A stretch of 64,000 bases of DNA from CAYVTZ01 sp964454685 (GCA_964454685.1 CAYVTZ010000002.1:1-64000), one strand, 5' to 3'; shown: positions 1 through 9,173, numbered from the stretch's first letter. Notes: a model not told the origin generated them from the letters alone. Translations and numbers: made by a program.

Positions 1-2441
1 ATCTTCACCAGCTTGCCAACGCCATCCTGATCCAGCTTTGCAAAGGGATCGGATTCGTAGATTTTCTTGGTGTAGTAGTCGTCAAGGAACTTGCCCGCAT
101 CGTCGCGGCTGAAGCCGAACGTCATCTGCGTCAGGTCGTTGGTGCCAAAGGAGAAGAACTCTGCTTCGGTTGCAATTTCGTCCGCAGTCAACGCAGCGCG
201 CGGTACTTCGATCATGGTACCAACCATGTACTTGATCTTGGAGCCCTTTTCTTCCATGACTTTCTCTGCGGTCTGCACCACAAAATCCTTCACGTATTTC
301 AGCTCTTTGATGTCACCAACCAGCGGGATCATGATTTCAGGAACGATATCATACCCATCTTCTTTGATGACTTCGATTGCAGCTTCCATCACCGCACGGG
401 TCTGCATCACCGCGATTTCAGGGTACGTCACCGCCAAACGGCAGCCACGATGTCCCAGCATCGGGTTAAACTCGTGCAGCGAAGCAATGACGTCATTAAG
501 CGCATCCACGCTCATAGACATTTCCTTTGCCAGCGCAGCGATATCTTCTGTCGCGGTCGGCAGGAACTCATGCAGCGGCGGATCCAGGAAGCGAATGGTA
601 ACAGGATGTCCCTTCATCGCTTTGTAGATGCCCTTGAAGTCTTCCTTCTGCATCGGCAGCAGCTTTGCCAGCGCAACTTCTCTCTGCTCTACCGTGTTCG
701 AAACGATCATTTCGCGCATTGCCGCAATTCTGTCCTCCGCAAAGAACATGTGCTCAGTACGGCACAAGCCGATCCCTTCCGCACCAAATTCCATTGCCTG
801 CGCAGCGTCCTTGGGAGTATCCGCATTGGTGCGAACCTTCATGGTGCGAATCGCGTCTGCCCAGCCCATTACCTTCGCAAAATCGCCGGTTACAGAAGCT
901 TCCTGTGTCTCGATCGCTTCACCGTACACATTGCCGGTAGAACCATCCAGCGATACGAAATCGCCTTCTTTGAACACTTTGCCGTCTACCGCCATGGTTT
1001 TGGTTTTTTCATCAATTTTCACTTCACCGCAACCGGCAACACAGCATGTTCCCATGCCGCGCGCAACCACCGCTGCGTGCGAGGTCATACCGCCTCTTGC
1101 GGTCAGAATGCCCTGCGATGCGTACATTCCTTCGATATCTTCCGGAGAAGTCTCCAGTCTCGCAAGAATGACCTTCTCGCCGCCGGCAGCAGCCGCAGTC
1201 GCTTCTTCCGCTGTAAAGTACAGTTTACCGCAAGCAGCGCCCGGGGATGCCGGCAAGCCTTTTGCGATGGGTTTTGCAGCTTTCAGCGCCGCCGGAATAA
1301 ATTGCGGATGCAGCAGAGAATCCAAAATTCTGGGCTCAACCTTCATCACCGCTTCTTCTTCCGTGATCATTTTCTCATCGACGAGGTCAACGGCAATTCT
1401 CAAAGCAGCCGAAGCCGTTCTCTTGCCGTTTCTGGTCTGCAGCATGTACAGCTTTCCACCTTCAATGGTAAACTCCATGTCCTGCATGTCTCTGTAATGA
1501 TCTTCCAGCTTCTGCGCAATCTGCACAAACTGGTTGTACACTTCCGGCATCTGATCCTGCAACTGGGAAATCGGGTTGGGCGTTCTGATACCGGCCACAA
1601 CGTCCTCACCCTGTGCATTCATCAGGTATTCACCGTACAGTTTCTTTTCGCCGGTAGAGGGGTTTCTCGTGAAGGCAACGCCTGTACCGCAGTCATCACC
1701 CATGTTGCCAAACACCATCGCCTGCACGTTAACCGCAGTACCCCAGCTTGCGGGGATGTCGTTCATACGGCGATAAACGATTGCGCGCGGGTTGTCCCAG
1801 GAACGGAACACCGCCGTCACAGATTCCAAAAGCTGCTCTTTTGCATCCTGCGGGAAATCTTTTCCCAGCTTCGCTTTGTAGATCGCTTTGTATTTTGCAA
1901 CCAGCTCTTTGAGGTCGTCCGCGGTCAAATCGGTGTCCAGCTTTGCGCCTTTCGCCTCTTTCATCGCTTCCAGTTCGTGATCAAAGTTTTCTTTGTCCAC
2001 ACACATTACAACATCGGAGAACATCTGAATAAATCTTCTGTAACTGTCATACGCAAAGCGCACGTTTCCGGATTTTTTCGCAATGCCTTCTACCGCAATG
2101 TCATTGAGTCCAAGGTTCAAAATGGTGTCCATCATGCCCGGCATCGAAGCTCTTGCGCCGCTGCGTACGGATACGAGGAAGGGATTTTCGGGATCACCAA
2201 ACTTTTTGCCCGACATTTCTTCCGTTTTCGCCATTGCATCATAAATCTGGTCGATGACTTCCTTTGCGATCACTTTGCCGTCGTCATAGTACTTCGTGCA
2301 CGCTTCCGTCGTGACGATGAAGCCCTGCGGCACCGGCAGACCAAGGTTAGTCATTTCAGCAAGGTTGGCACCTTTGCCACCCAGAAGGTTTCTCATCGAA
2401 GCATCGCCTTCTTTAAAAAGATAAACGTACTTGTTAGACAT
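1..2441 (-). CDS. ppdK: pyruvate, phosphate dikinase (3' end outside window)
   Basis: Interconverts pyruvate, ATP and phosphate with PEP, AMP and PPi; in anaerobic Bacillota it usually serves glycolysis or gluconeogenesis in the cytosol. The N-terminus (MSNKYVYLFKEGDA) runs into the ATP-grasp nucleotide-binding region, with the family signature LLGGKGANLAEM near residue 20 and SVRSGARASMPGMMDT further on. About 813 codons are present; the family is usually 870-880 residues, so only the last ~60 residues of the PEP/pyruvate-binding TIM barrel are missing, beyond base 1. The ATG at 2439-2441 is preceded by GGAGGA at 2451-2456. It appears to be a single-gene unit with its own promoter just upstream. 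Confidence 0.97.
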   Translation of the reverse strand, partial: MSNKYVYLFKEGDASMRNLLGGKGANLAEMTNLGLPVPQGFIVTTEACTKYYDDGKVIAKEVIDQIYDAMAKTEEMSGKKFGDPENPFLVSVRSGARASMPGMMDTILNLGLNDIAVEGIAKKSGNVRFAYDSYRRFIQMFSDVVMCVDKENFDHELEAMKEAKGAKLDTDLTADDLKELVAKYKAIYKAKLGKDFPQDAKEQLLESVTAVFRSWDNPRAIVYRRMNDIPASWGTAVNVQAMVFGNMGDDCGTGVAFTRNPSTGEKKLYGEYLMNAQGEDVVAGIRTPNPISQLQDQMPEVYNQFVQIAQKLEDHYRDMQDMEFTIEGGKLYMLQTRNGKRTASAALRIAVDLVDEKMITEEEAVMKVEPRILDSLLHPQFIPAALKAAKPIAKGLPASPGAACGKLYFTAEEATAAAAGGEKVILARLETSPEDIEGMYASQGILTARGGMTSHAAVVARGMGTCCVAGCGEVKIDEKTKTMAVDGKVFKEGDFVSLDGSTGNVYGEAIETQEASVTGDFAKVMGWADAIRTMKVRTNADTPKDAAQAMEFGAEGIGLCRTEHMFFAEDRIAAMREMIVSNTVEQREVALAKLLPMQKEDFKGIYKAMKGHPVTIRFLDPPLHEFLPTATEDIAALAKEMSMSVDALNDVIASLHEFNPMLGHRGCRLAVTYPEIAVMQTRAVMEAAIEVIKEDGYDIVPEIMIPLVGDIKELKYVKDFVVQTAEKVMEEKGSKIKYMVGTMIEVPRAALTADEIATEAEFFSFGTNDLTQMTFGFSRDDAGKFLDDYYTKKIYESDPFAKLDQDGVGKLVK

Positions 2442-2503
2442 ATTTTACTGTCCTCCTAAAAATATTTGTTCATAAAACTACTTTTGTTTACATACCATCC
2501 AAT

Positions 2504-2532
2504 ATTATAATGGATTTATACCAAAAAAACAA
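2504..2532 (-). promoter_or_regulatory. sigma-A promoter of ppdK
   Basis: On the minus strand TTGTTT (2527-2532), a 17-base spacer and TATAAT (2504-2509) lie about 65 bases upstream of the ppdK start codon in an AT-rich stretch. Confidence 0.7.
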
Positions 2533-2866
2533 CAATTTTTCCAATTTTTTTGAAAATATCTGGCTAAACCATCACATTTCAGCGCCTTCGATGTGGCAAT
2601 ACACAAACTGTATCTCGCGCACACCCGTTTTATCACATTTTTAATCCCGCACTTCCCGTTACATTGCGTCTTTGGATTCGATCACACACAGCTTTCTTTC
2701 CCGCGCACAGCATCATGCAGCATTGTCATGGCTTGATGAAACGCATTCCGATTACGCCGTCACGCTTCTTATTTTCCACATGCTGAATCCTGCATTCATC
2801 ATTTTAATCTCTTCACCATCGCAGTTCTAATCCCATCATCGCCCCAAATTGATTTTTCTTTTGGTA
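2533..2866. other. gene-free interval between ppdK and recO
   Basis: About 330 bases upstream of the ppdK promoter and downstream of recO. I see no credible coding frame with a ribosome-binding site, no tRNA-like fold and no recognised riboswitch. The only structure is the inverted repeat listed next. Confidence 0.5.
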
Positions 2867-2867
2867 C

Positions 2868-2895
2868 TTTCCTTTTTTCTAAAAAGAAAAGTACA
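2868..2895. repeat. AT-rich inverted repeat downstream of recO
   Basis: A GTACTTT...AAAGTAC inverted repeat with T-rich and A-rich inner arms and one mismatch lies just past the recO stop codon. It can fold on either strand and may end the era-recO transcript, although it lacks a GC-rich stem and a clean U tract. Only one copy was seen in the window. Confidence 0.4.
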
Positions 2896-2903
2896 CATCA
2901 TCC

Positions 2904-3605
2904 CTACACACACTTCATCGTCCGCAATACGATCCCCGTCTGTACCAGCACATACTGTTCAAAGAAACGAACCAAATCCCCGCTTTGTATCGTGCCTGTC
3001 TCCGGCAGTTCCCCGTCCAATAAGCATCGCGTCACCTGCAAAAACCGTTTGGATAGCCGTACGCGTTGCCCGCCGCTCGTGCATTTGCCACACACCATGC
3101 CGCCCTCTTCATAGGAAAAGACCCCCGCCTCTTCCGCTGTGCCATCGCCGCAGATCACGCAGCCGTCCAGCTGCGGCAATATGCCGAGAAAACGCACCGC
3201 ATCCGCTAAAAACAGAGCCAGCGCCAGTTTACCGTCTGCCGTTTTCTGCAAGGTCAGCAACGCGCGCAACAACAAATCATAGAGCAGTTCATGCTCTGTC
3301 GTATGCTGCAACAGCTTTTCCGCCAGTTCAATCATCACGCACGCAGGCGTAAACTTCTCATAATCGGACTGGATGCCATAAAAGTCATGCACAACGCTCG
3401 CATCCGTTACAAAGAATTTGCCGCCCTTTTGATAAAATTCGTATTGCGCACAACAAAACACCTGCGAAGCGGTTGCAAACTGGCTTTTCACCTGCCGCGC
3501 GCCCCGCACCTGCGCATCAATACGTCCATTCTCGCGCGATAACAGCGTAATGATGCGGTCATATTCCTTATAATTAGTGCTGCGCAGCACGATACACGAG
3601 TCCAT
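2904..3605 (-). CDS. recO: DNA repair protein RecO
   Basis: RecO loads RecA on SSB-coated single-stranded DNA in the RecFOR pathway. The 233-residue length is normal. The N-terminal OB fold starts MDSCIVLRSTNYKEYD, and the C-terminal half carries a four-cysteine zinc site (C149, C152, C172, C175: CVIC and CGKC), as in many Gram-positive and Deinococcus RecO proteins. The start codon abuts the era stop codon with no spacer, so recO is the last gene of the phoH-pgpH-ybeY-dgkA-era-recO unit and is probably translationally coupled to era. Confidence 0.96.
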   Translation of the reverse strand: MDSCIVLRSTNYKEYDRIITLLSRENGRIDAQVRGARQVKSQFATASQVFCCAQYEFYQKGGKFFVTDASVVHDFYGIQSDYEKFTPACVMIELAEKLLQHTTEHELLYDLLLRALLTLQKTADGKLALALFLADAVRFLGILPQLDGCVICGDGTAEEAGVFSYEEGGMVCGKCTSGGQRVRLSKRFLQVTRCLLDGELPETGTIQSGDLVRFFEQYVLVQTGIVLRTMKCV

Positions 3606-4481
3606 TTATTCTTCCACGTATCCCAAGGTGCGCAGCATCGCCGCCTTGTTGCGCCAGTCCGGCTTCACCTTCACAAACAACTGCAAAAAAACTTTTTCGC
3701 CAAAAATGCTCTCCATGTCCTCGCGCGCCGCCGTGCCGATCTTTTTCAGCATGCGCCCGCCCGCACCGATGATGATGCCTTTGTGCGAATCCTTCTCGCA
3801 ATAAATCACCGCATGGATGCGCAATATTTTTTCTTCATGGCTCATCTTCTCGATCTCCACACCAATCCCGTGCGGAATCTCTTTGCCGATGCCCTTCAGC
3901 GCCTTTTCCCGAATCAGCTCCGCCGTCAGGATGCGCTCCGGTTGATCGGTAATCATGTCCTCCGGATAAAACATCGGCCCTTCGATCAAATATTGCCCCA
4001 AATGCTCCAGCAGCGGCTGCAATCCCTGTTGCTCCAACGCAGATATTTCAAACACCTCACATTCATAAGGCCGCACCTGCTCGCGCACCTCCTGCAAACG
4101 CTCCTCATCCACTGCATCAGATTTGTTGATTGCGATGATCAGCGGCGCTTCCCCCTTGCTCAATCCTTCCAGCAGCGCAGCATCCCGCTCACGCACGCCG
4201 GTTTTGGCGTCCACCAAAAACACGGCCACATCCACATCCCGCGCCACACTCTTTGCAGTCTTTACCATAAATTCGCCCAGCTTGCTGTTTGGCGTATGTA
4301 GCCCCGGCGTGTCCAAAAACACCATCTGCACCTCATCTTTGGTGAGTATGCCGACAATTTTGTTGCGTGTCGTTTGCGCTTTTTTCGATACAATGGCAAT
4401 TTTATTGCCTACCAATGCGTTGATCAGCGTCGATTTCCCCACATTGGGGCTGCCCAGCAACGCGATAAATCCTGATTTCAA
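3606..4481 (-). CDS. era: GTPase Era
   Basis: Era binds the 3' end of 16S rRNA and assists 30S maturation. The 291 residues show the Era layout: G1 GSPNVGKS (10-17), the switch residues TTRNK, G3 DTPG (57-60), G4 NKSD, and a C-terminal KH RNA-binding domain with GIIIGAGGRMLKKIG. The first in-frame start with a proper site is TTG at 4479-4481, preceded by GAAGGAG (4489-4495). It sits between the dgkA fusion and recO, the usual order in Clostridia, except that the cytidine deaminase gene often found between dgkA and era is absent. Confidence 0.97.
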   Translation of the reverse strand: MKSGFIALLGSPNVGKSTLINALVGNKIAIVSKKAQTTRNKIVGILTKDEVQMVFLDTPGLHTPNSKLGEFMVKTAKSVARDVDVAVFLVDAKTGVRERDAALLEGLSKGEAPLIIAINKSDAVDEERLQEVREQVRPYECEVFEISALEQQGLQPLLEHLGQYLIEGPMFYPEDMITDQPERILTAELIREKALKGIGKEIPHGIGVEIEKMSHEEKILRIHAVIYCEKDSHKGIIIGAGGRMLKKIGTAAREDMESIFGEKVFLQLFVKVKPDWRNKAAMLRTLGYVEE

Positions 4482-4483
4482 TT

Positions 4484-4609
4484 CTATTCTCCTTCTTGCT
4501 TCACGGCTGCCATTTCAATCTCGCAGCCCGTTCCATTCTCCCTGTTTTTCTGACCGGGAATGCACCGTGCGCCTTCCACAAGCCGCCTCAAACCCTTCTC
4601 TAACGTCAC
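4484..4609 (-). CDS. possible 41-residue gene filling the dgkA-era gap
   Basis: A GTG-initiated frame overlaps the dgkA stop codon (GTGA) and ends with TAG two bases before the era TTG. The 41-residue product is hydrophilic (ends AAVKQEGE) with two cysteines (C16, C29) and matches nothing I recognise. No Shine-Dalgarno site precedes the GTG, so it would depend on coupling to the upstream gene. Its support is positional: every other junction in this operon overlaps or abuts, and this frame exactly fills the only gap. The era ribosome-binding site lies inside its last codons. It could equally be non-coding spacer, or the remnant of a lost gene such as cdd. Confidence 0.25.
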   Translation of the reverse strand: MTLEKGLRRLVEGARCIPGQKNRENGTGCEIEMAAVKQEGE

Positions 4610-5355
4610 ATCAAAATCAACTGCTCGATGCCAAACACCGCCACCGTCACCACCACACCAAGCAATGCGCCGATCACAACCTCCGCAAGCTTGTGCACCT
4701 TGGTTTCCAGTCGGCTCTCCGCCACAATCAGGGCAAGCACCGCTGCAAAAGTCGTTGCAATGGGGTCGCTCGTCACAAACGCAATCGCCGTGAACAGCGA
4801 AAACGCAAATGCCGTATGTCCGCTGGGCATGCCGCCCTGCACATAGTTCCCTTCCTTTTTCATGAAGCGCGATTTGATCACCACCACCAAAATGAAGACG
4901 AGCATCAGTGCCATAAATGTTACATAAGGCTGTAAATTGTTGGACAGATATCGCAGCGAATCAAAGGAAAAGCTGTACAGCTTGCGGAAAAACACCAGAT
5001 ATCCTACCACAAGCGCATTCAGCGCCGCAATCAAAACGGCTCCCGCAGAAACATCTTTGACGATCTTGGCAACCTCGCTGTATTGATTGCGCACCACCAA
5101 ATCCACCGCGCCTTCCAGCGCCGTGTTGAGCAGCTCGGCAAAAAACACAAAGGCGATCGCCATAGAAAGCGCAATCATCTCAAAGCGCGTGGCCTGCGTC
5201 ACCAATGCCGCAATCACAACCACCACAGCCAGAACCACATGGATGCGCATGTTGCGCTCCATTTTAAAGGACTGTAAAAAACCGTGGATGGCATGGTGAA
5301 AACTATTTAATAAGGAATGGTTCCGCGGGATCTGCGGTTTTTCTTCAGGATTCAT
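4606..5355 (-). CDS. DgkA-type lipid kinase fused to PAP2 phosphatase
   Basis: The 249 residues combine two integral-membrane enzymes. Residues ~10-125 resemble DgkA/undecaprenol kinase (FKMERNMRIHVVLA, then FVFFAELLNTALEGAVDLVV, the catalytic Glu/Asn segment). Residues ~130-249 resemble a PAP2 phosphatase, with the SGMPSGHTAFAFS signature. Gram-positive DgkA phosphorylates undecaprenol and PAP2 proteins often dephosphorylate undecaprenyl pyrophosphate, so one chain may interconvert forms of the cell-wall carrier lipid; that role is inference. The ATG overlaps the end of ybeY by 11 bases. A canonical DgkA alone is about 120-130 residues. The frame is open throughout, so this is a real fusion in the sequence. 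Confidence 0.88.
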   Translation of the reverse strand: MNPEEKPQIPRNHSLLNSFHHAIHGFLQSFKMERNMRIHVVLAVVVVIAALVTQATRFEMIALSMAIAFVFFAELLNTALEGAVDLVVRNQYSEVAKIVKDVSAGAVLIAALNALVVGYLVFFRKLYSFSFDSLRYLSNNLQPYVTFMALMLVFILVVVIKSRFMKKEGNYVQGGMPSGHTAFAFSLFTAIAFVTSDPIATTFAAVLALIVAESRLETKVHKLAEVVIGALLGVVVTVAVFGIEQLILM

Positions 5356-5830
5356 CCGGCTCTCTGTTTACTCCTATCGCCTCTAATATTTCTGCTTGTC
5401 GCGCAGTCATTTTCTGTTCGTCCTGCGCCGTAATATGGTCGTAGCCCAGCAGGTGCAGCAGCCCGTGTAGCGCCAGAAAAACGACCTCGCGCTTAAATCC
5501 GTGTCCCAGTTCACGTGCCTGCTCCTGCGCGCGCGTGGCGTTGATTGCAATGTCGCCTAAAAACAAGCGCCCATCTTCCCACTCCGCATCAATCTCGGAG
5601 AGTTCGTCGCGCAGCAAACCGTTTAAATCATAATTGGGAAAGGACAAAACATCCGTAATGCGGTCCACAGCGCGAAACTCGCGGTTGAGCGCGTGAATTT
5701 CTTCCGCGCTCACAAAGTTCAGCGATACGCTGCACGGCTGTCCCACTTCCCGCTCCGCCTCGTCAAATGCTGCCTGCACCGCGTCCAAAATCTCCTGCGG
5801 CAGCGGTGTGTCAAAGGATTCGATCTTCAT
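5345..5830 (-). CDS. ybeY: endoribonuclease YbeY
   Basis: YbeY is a zinc endoribonuclease needed for 16S rRNA 3'-end maturation and 70S quality control. The metal-binding signature HGLLHLLGYDH is present near the C-terminus, together with the upstream family segment ITDVLSFPNYD. The 161-residue length is typical. I place the start at the ATG at 5828-5830 (MKIESFD), which has GGAG about seven bases upstream, rather than at an in-frame ATG 84 bases further up inside pgpH; this gives a 20-base overlap with pgpH. It sits in its usual place between pgpH/phoH and dgkA-era. Confidence 0.95.
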   Translation of the reverse strand: MKIESFDTPLPQEILDAVQAAFDEAEREVGQPCSVSLNFVSAEEIHALNREFRAVDRITDVLSFPNYDLNGLLRDELSEIDAEWEDGRLFLGDIAINATRAQEQARELGHGFKREVVFLALHGLLHLLGYDHITAQDEQKMTARQAEILEAIGVNREPDES

Positions 5831-8000
5831 GCTCTGCTCCGTGCGGTTTGATCTGCGGATACTTGATCCGGCTGTGATACACCCCGTCAAAAATGTTGAT
5901 AAATGCCTCGGCAACCTCGTTCAAATCATGTCGGTTCAACGGTGCCTTGTCCAACAATCCCTCGTCATAACGGGATTTGATCAGCTTGTAAACCATTTTG
6001 CTGATGTCCTCACGCGTGGGGTTGTCCAAACTTCGCACAGCCGCCTCCACCACATCCGCCAGCATCACCAGCGCGCCTTCCTTGGTCACAGGCGGGCTTC
6101 CCTCGTAGGAAAACAGCTTGATGTCCACATCAGGATTCTCCTGATACGCTTTCGCATAAAAATATCCTACCGTGCCATTGCCGTGATGATTTTTCAAAAT
6201 CTCCACGATCTCTTTGGGCATTTTATGCTTGTTGAGCAGGTTTACCCCATCGGGTATGTGCTTGCGTATGATGCTCGCGCTCTCCTCCGGTGCCAGGAGA
6301 TCGTGCGGGTTTACGTTGTTGCGTTGGTTTTCCTTGAAATATAACGGATTCTCAATTTTTCCAACATCGTGGAAATATGCGCCCACACGAGCCATTAAGG
6401 AATATCCCCCCACTGCGTTGCATGCCGCTTCCGCAAGGTTCGCCACTAAAATACTGTGGTGATAGGTTCCCGGCGCCTCAATCATCAGACGCTTGGTCAA
6501 CGGGTGCGTCGGGTCGGAAAGCTCCAGCAGCTTCGTCGGCGTCGTCAGATTAAACAGGCTCTCCATCAAGGGCAGCACACCAATGCTGATCATGCCGCAC
6601 ATCGCGCCGGATGCCATCATGATTGCGGAAGCGTACAGCATCTGCTGCACATTCGCCAGCTTCAGCATCCAGCAGATCAGCTGCAATATCACCCCCGGCA
6701 CCATAGATGCAAGCCCCGCCACAAACAGCGTAGAGCGGTATTGCATGTTCTTGAGCGTGACCACCGCAAAAAAGCTGCCAATCAGCGTAATCAGCAACAC
6801 CAGCAGGGATTCCAGACTCAGCAGTTCGTGTCTGCTCGTCGTCACGCTCATGCATAACAGCGATAAAAACACACTGTACACCAACGCATTTTTGGGAGAC
6901 AGCAGCACCGCACCCAAAATTACGAATAGGATAATCGGGAATAAACTGGGCGAAATCAGTTGCCCGATCGCCGTGGTGATGTAAGCCATCGCCGTTAAAA
7001 TGGAGAGAATCCCAATTTTCTTTGTGTTCTTCAGCAGCGGTCGATTGAACACCACCAAAAACACACTATACATCACAAACAGCATCAAAATGTACAGTGT
7101 AAACGCGAAATATGGCTTGGTTGCAGAAATATCGGCGGCAACCAACCCCAAATCTTTCAACACTTCAAATTGCTCCGCACTGATGATCTCGCCCTTGACC
7201 ACAATGTTCTGCCCCGTTTTGTACATCGCGGGGATCACACCCTCTGCCGCCGCGTCACGTTCCGCCTGCGTCGCAGCCTCGTCGAAAATCATGTTGGGGA
7301 TCAAGTCATTTTTTACGATGCCCCAAACCAAGTCAGCAACCGGCGCGGTCAAAGAAAGCTCGTCCGTCACAAAATTGGCAATCTTAGTCTTTTGCGCTTC
7401 CAGCTCCGTTTCGGAAATTCCCGTGTACAAATCCGTCTGTATGCGCTTCTTAATCTCATTTTGCAGTTCCAGCAGCTCTTCTTGCGTCAAAGACATTGCC
7501 GTATCCAGCTCCTGCTGTGTAAAATATTCCGGCGCAATCTCCTTGATTTTCTTCCAATCATCCTGTGTCAGCAGCGCATTCCAGTCCACTTGTGCCGGCA
7601 CAAAAACGGCTGCGGTCTCCCCCGCAACCCCAAGCTGCTGCCGCTGCGATATGGCGTTGTTGTAGGCATTCATGCCATATTCGCGCACATTATTCAATGC
7701 AGAAAAATGCTCATCCAGAGATTTCAAAATCTGCTGGCTGACCGTAGAATCCTTCTTGTATACCGGTCCCACCTTTGCCTGCACTTCTTCAATCATGCGC
7801 TTGGTGGTCACCTCGTCCACCACATCGCGCGGCGCGGTGATGGTCTGGTCTGCGATCCCGCCTGAGGTAATCACATACGTCTGCGGCGCCATCGAAACAG
7901 CGGCAGTCAGCACGCACACAAAGAAGGTGGCAACCGCAAGCAATAAATTGATGAGCGACCACTTTGTAAACCGCGTGTTAGGCAATTTTATGTTGTTCAT
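5811..8000 (-). CDS. pgpH: 7TM-HD phosphohydrolase PgpH (c-di-AMP phosphodiesterase family)
   Basis: PgpH-type proteins hydrolyse the second messenger c-di-AMP at the membrane, affecting osmotic and wall homeostasis. The 729 residues contain an N-terminal membrane anchor, an extracytoplasmic region rich in Gln and Glu (~residues 40-270), a block of seven predicted membrane helices (~290-470), and a cytoplasmic HD domain with HHSILVANLAEAA and the metal-binding HDVGKIENP. It lies 23 bases downstream of phoH and overlaps ybeY, the conserved Firmicutes arrangement. The family assignment is firm; substrate specificity is from family knowledge. Confidence 0.95.
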   Translation of the reverse strand: MNNIKLPNTRFTKWSLINLLLAVATFFVCVLTAAVSMAPQTYVITSGGIADQTITAPRDVVDEVTTKRMIEEVQAKVGPVYKKDSTVSQQILKSLDEHFSALNNVREYGMNAYNNAISQRQQLGVAGETAAVFVPAQVDWNALLTQDDWKKIKEIAPEYFTQQELDTAMSLTQEELLELQNEIKKRIQTDLYTGISETELEAQKTKIANFVTDELSLTAPVADLVWGIVKNDLIPNMIFDEAATQAERDAAAEGVIPAMYKTGQNIVVKGEIISAEQFEVLKDLGLVAADISATKPYFAFTLYILMLFVMYSVFLVVFNRPLLKNTKKIGILSILTAMAYITTAIGQLISPSLFPIILFVILGAVLLSPKNALVYSVFLSLLCMSVTTSRHELLSLESLLVLLITLIGSFFAVVTLKNMQYRSTLFVAGLASMVPGVILQLICWMLKLANVQQMLYASAIMMASGAMCGMISIGVLPLMESLFNLTTPTKLLELSDPTHPLTKRLMIEAPGTYHHSILVANLAEAACNAVGGYSLMARVGAYFHDVGKIENPLYFKENQRNNVNPHDLLAPEESASIIRKHIPDGVNLLNKHKMPKEIVEILKNHHGNGTVGYFYAKAYQENPDVDIKLFSYEGSPPVTKEGALVMLADVVEAAVRSLDNPTREDISKMVYKLIKSRYDEGLLDKAPLNRHDLNEVAEAFINIFDGVYHSRIKYPQIKPHGAEHEDRIL

Positions 8001-8023
8001 TTTCCCTCTCCGATACAGAAAAC

Positions 8024-9004
8024 TCAGACAATGCCGCCCCGTTTTCTGTTTTCGTACTTCTCAAACGCCTTGATGATGGACTTAACCAGCGGATGCCGCA
8101 CCACATCCTTGTTGGTAAGCTGCATTTGCGCCACACCTTCAACATTCTTCAAAATCTCCATGGTTTTCACCAAACCCGATGCCTTCTCGTTCGGCAGATC
8201 AATCTGCGTCACATCCCCCGTCACCACGATTTTTGAGTTTTCACCAAAGCGTGTCAAAAACATCTTCATCTGTTCCGCCGTACAGTTTTGTGCCTCGTCT
8301 AAAATGATAAACGCGTCGTTGAGCGTGCGCCCGCGCATGTATGCAAGCGGCGCCACTTCAATCACGCCTTTTTCCGAAAGCCGCGCGTACGCGTCCGACC
8401 CCATAAAATCATAGAGCGCATCATAGAGCGGTCTTAAATACGGGTCAACCTTGTTTTGCAGGTCGCCGGGCAAAAACCCCAGTTTTTCCCCCGCCTCCAC
8501 GGCAGGTCTTGTTAAAATGATACGGGAAATCTGTTTGCTTTTCAGCGCAACCACCGCCATCGCCATCGCAAGGTAGGTTTTCCCCGTTCCCGCAGGGCCG
8601 ATGCAAATGGTAACCGTGTGTTCCCGAATCGCGCGGATATATTCCTTCTGTCCGTATGTTTTACATTTGATCTGCTTGCCCTTAGAGGTCACCGCCACAA
8701 TGTCAGACATCACTTCATTAGCCAGCGCTTTACTTCCGTCCGCCACCAGATCCAGCGCATAGTCCACCGTGTTCAGCGTTAACGTCTCGTTTTTTTCGTA
8801 CATTTTCTTGAGTACGTCAACCACGGCAGCAGCCGTATTCACCTTCTCCTTGTCACCGCTGATCAGCAGACTGTTGTGTGTGCCGCGCATCGCGCAGTCT
8901 AAAATGCGCGCAATATAATTGATATTCTCGTCAATATTTCCGAAAACGGCGGACATCTGTTCCAGATCCTCAAAAACCACTTCCGCCTGATGCTCACTTA
9001 CCAA
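8024..9004 (-). CDS. phoH: PhoH family ATPase
   Basis: A cytosolic PhoH-like P-loop NTPase, linked in many bacteria to RNA metabolism because its gene sits next to ybeY. Walker A is GPAGTGKTYLA and Walker B is FIILDEAQN, each in the PhoH context. I choose the TTG at 9002-9004 as start because AGGGGG (9011-9016) lies six bases upstream. This gives 326 residues, close to the family norm (~320). A longer in-frame extension to an ATG at 9172 reaches into the rpsU terminator and lacks family similarity. A promoter lies immediately upstream. Confidence 0.93.
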   Translation of the reverse strand: MVSEHQAEVVFEDLEQMSAVFGNIDENINYIARILDCAMRGTHNSLLISGDKEKVNTAAAVVDVLKKMYEKNETLTLNTVDYALDLVADGSKALANEVMSDIVAVTSKGKQIKCKTYGQKEYIRAIREHTVTICIGPAGTGKTYLAMAMAVVALKSKQISRIILTRPAVEAGEKLGFLPGDLQNKVDPYLRPLYDALYDFMGSDAYARLSEKGVIEVAPLAYMRGRTLNDAFIILDEAQNCTAEQMKMFLTRFGENSKIVVTGDVTQIDLPNEKASGLVKTMEILKNVEGVAQMQLTNKDVVRHPLVKSIIKAFEKYENRKRGGIV

Positions 9005-9061
9005 AGCGTTCCCCCTAAGTTCGAGCACAACGCGCAACCTGCACGCCTTTGCCCATATTCC

Positions 9062-9089
9062 ACTATATTCTATCATGCAAAGCCGTAAA
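9062..9089 (-). promoter_or_regulatory. likely promoter of the phoH operon
   Basis: On the minus strand TTTACG (9084-9089), a 16-base spacer and TATAGT (9062-9067) lie downstream of the rpsU terminator and ~60 bases before the phoH TTG. The match is moderate, but placement between terminator and gene supports it. Confidence 0.5.
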
Positions 9090-9123
9090 ATACCACAAAA
9101 AAAACACCACGCACATCGCGCAG

Positions 9124-9162
9124 AGAATAAATAAGGCATCATGCCATAAACATGATGCCTTA
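9124..9162 (-). terminator. rho-independent terminator of rpsU
   Basis: A perfect 12-bp stem (9132-9143 with 9151-9162), seven-base loop and AT-rich ATTTATT tail follow rpsU by 12 bases. It separates rpsU from phoH. Confidence 0.85.
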
Positions 9163-9173
9163 ATTCACACATA

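Noticed and set aside
450..2459. Long plus-strand open frame opposite ppdK
   Set aside because: Low-complexity His/Arg/Phe-rich translation typical of the antisense strand of a conserved gene; no ribosome-binding site or family similarity. The same applies to long plus-strand frames opposite infB (12706-14661), alaS and uvrA.
9004..9172. N-terminal extension of PhoH to an ATG at 9172
   Set aside because: It would run through the rpsU terminator and the phoH promoter, is Cys/Trp-rich and unlike the family; the TTG at 9004 has a strong ribosome-binding site.
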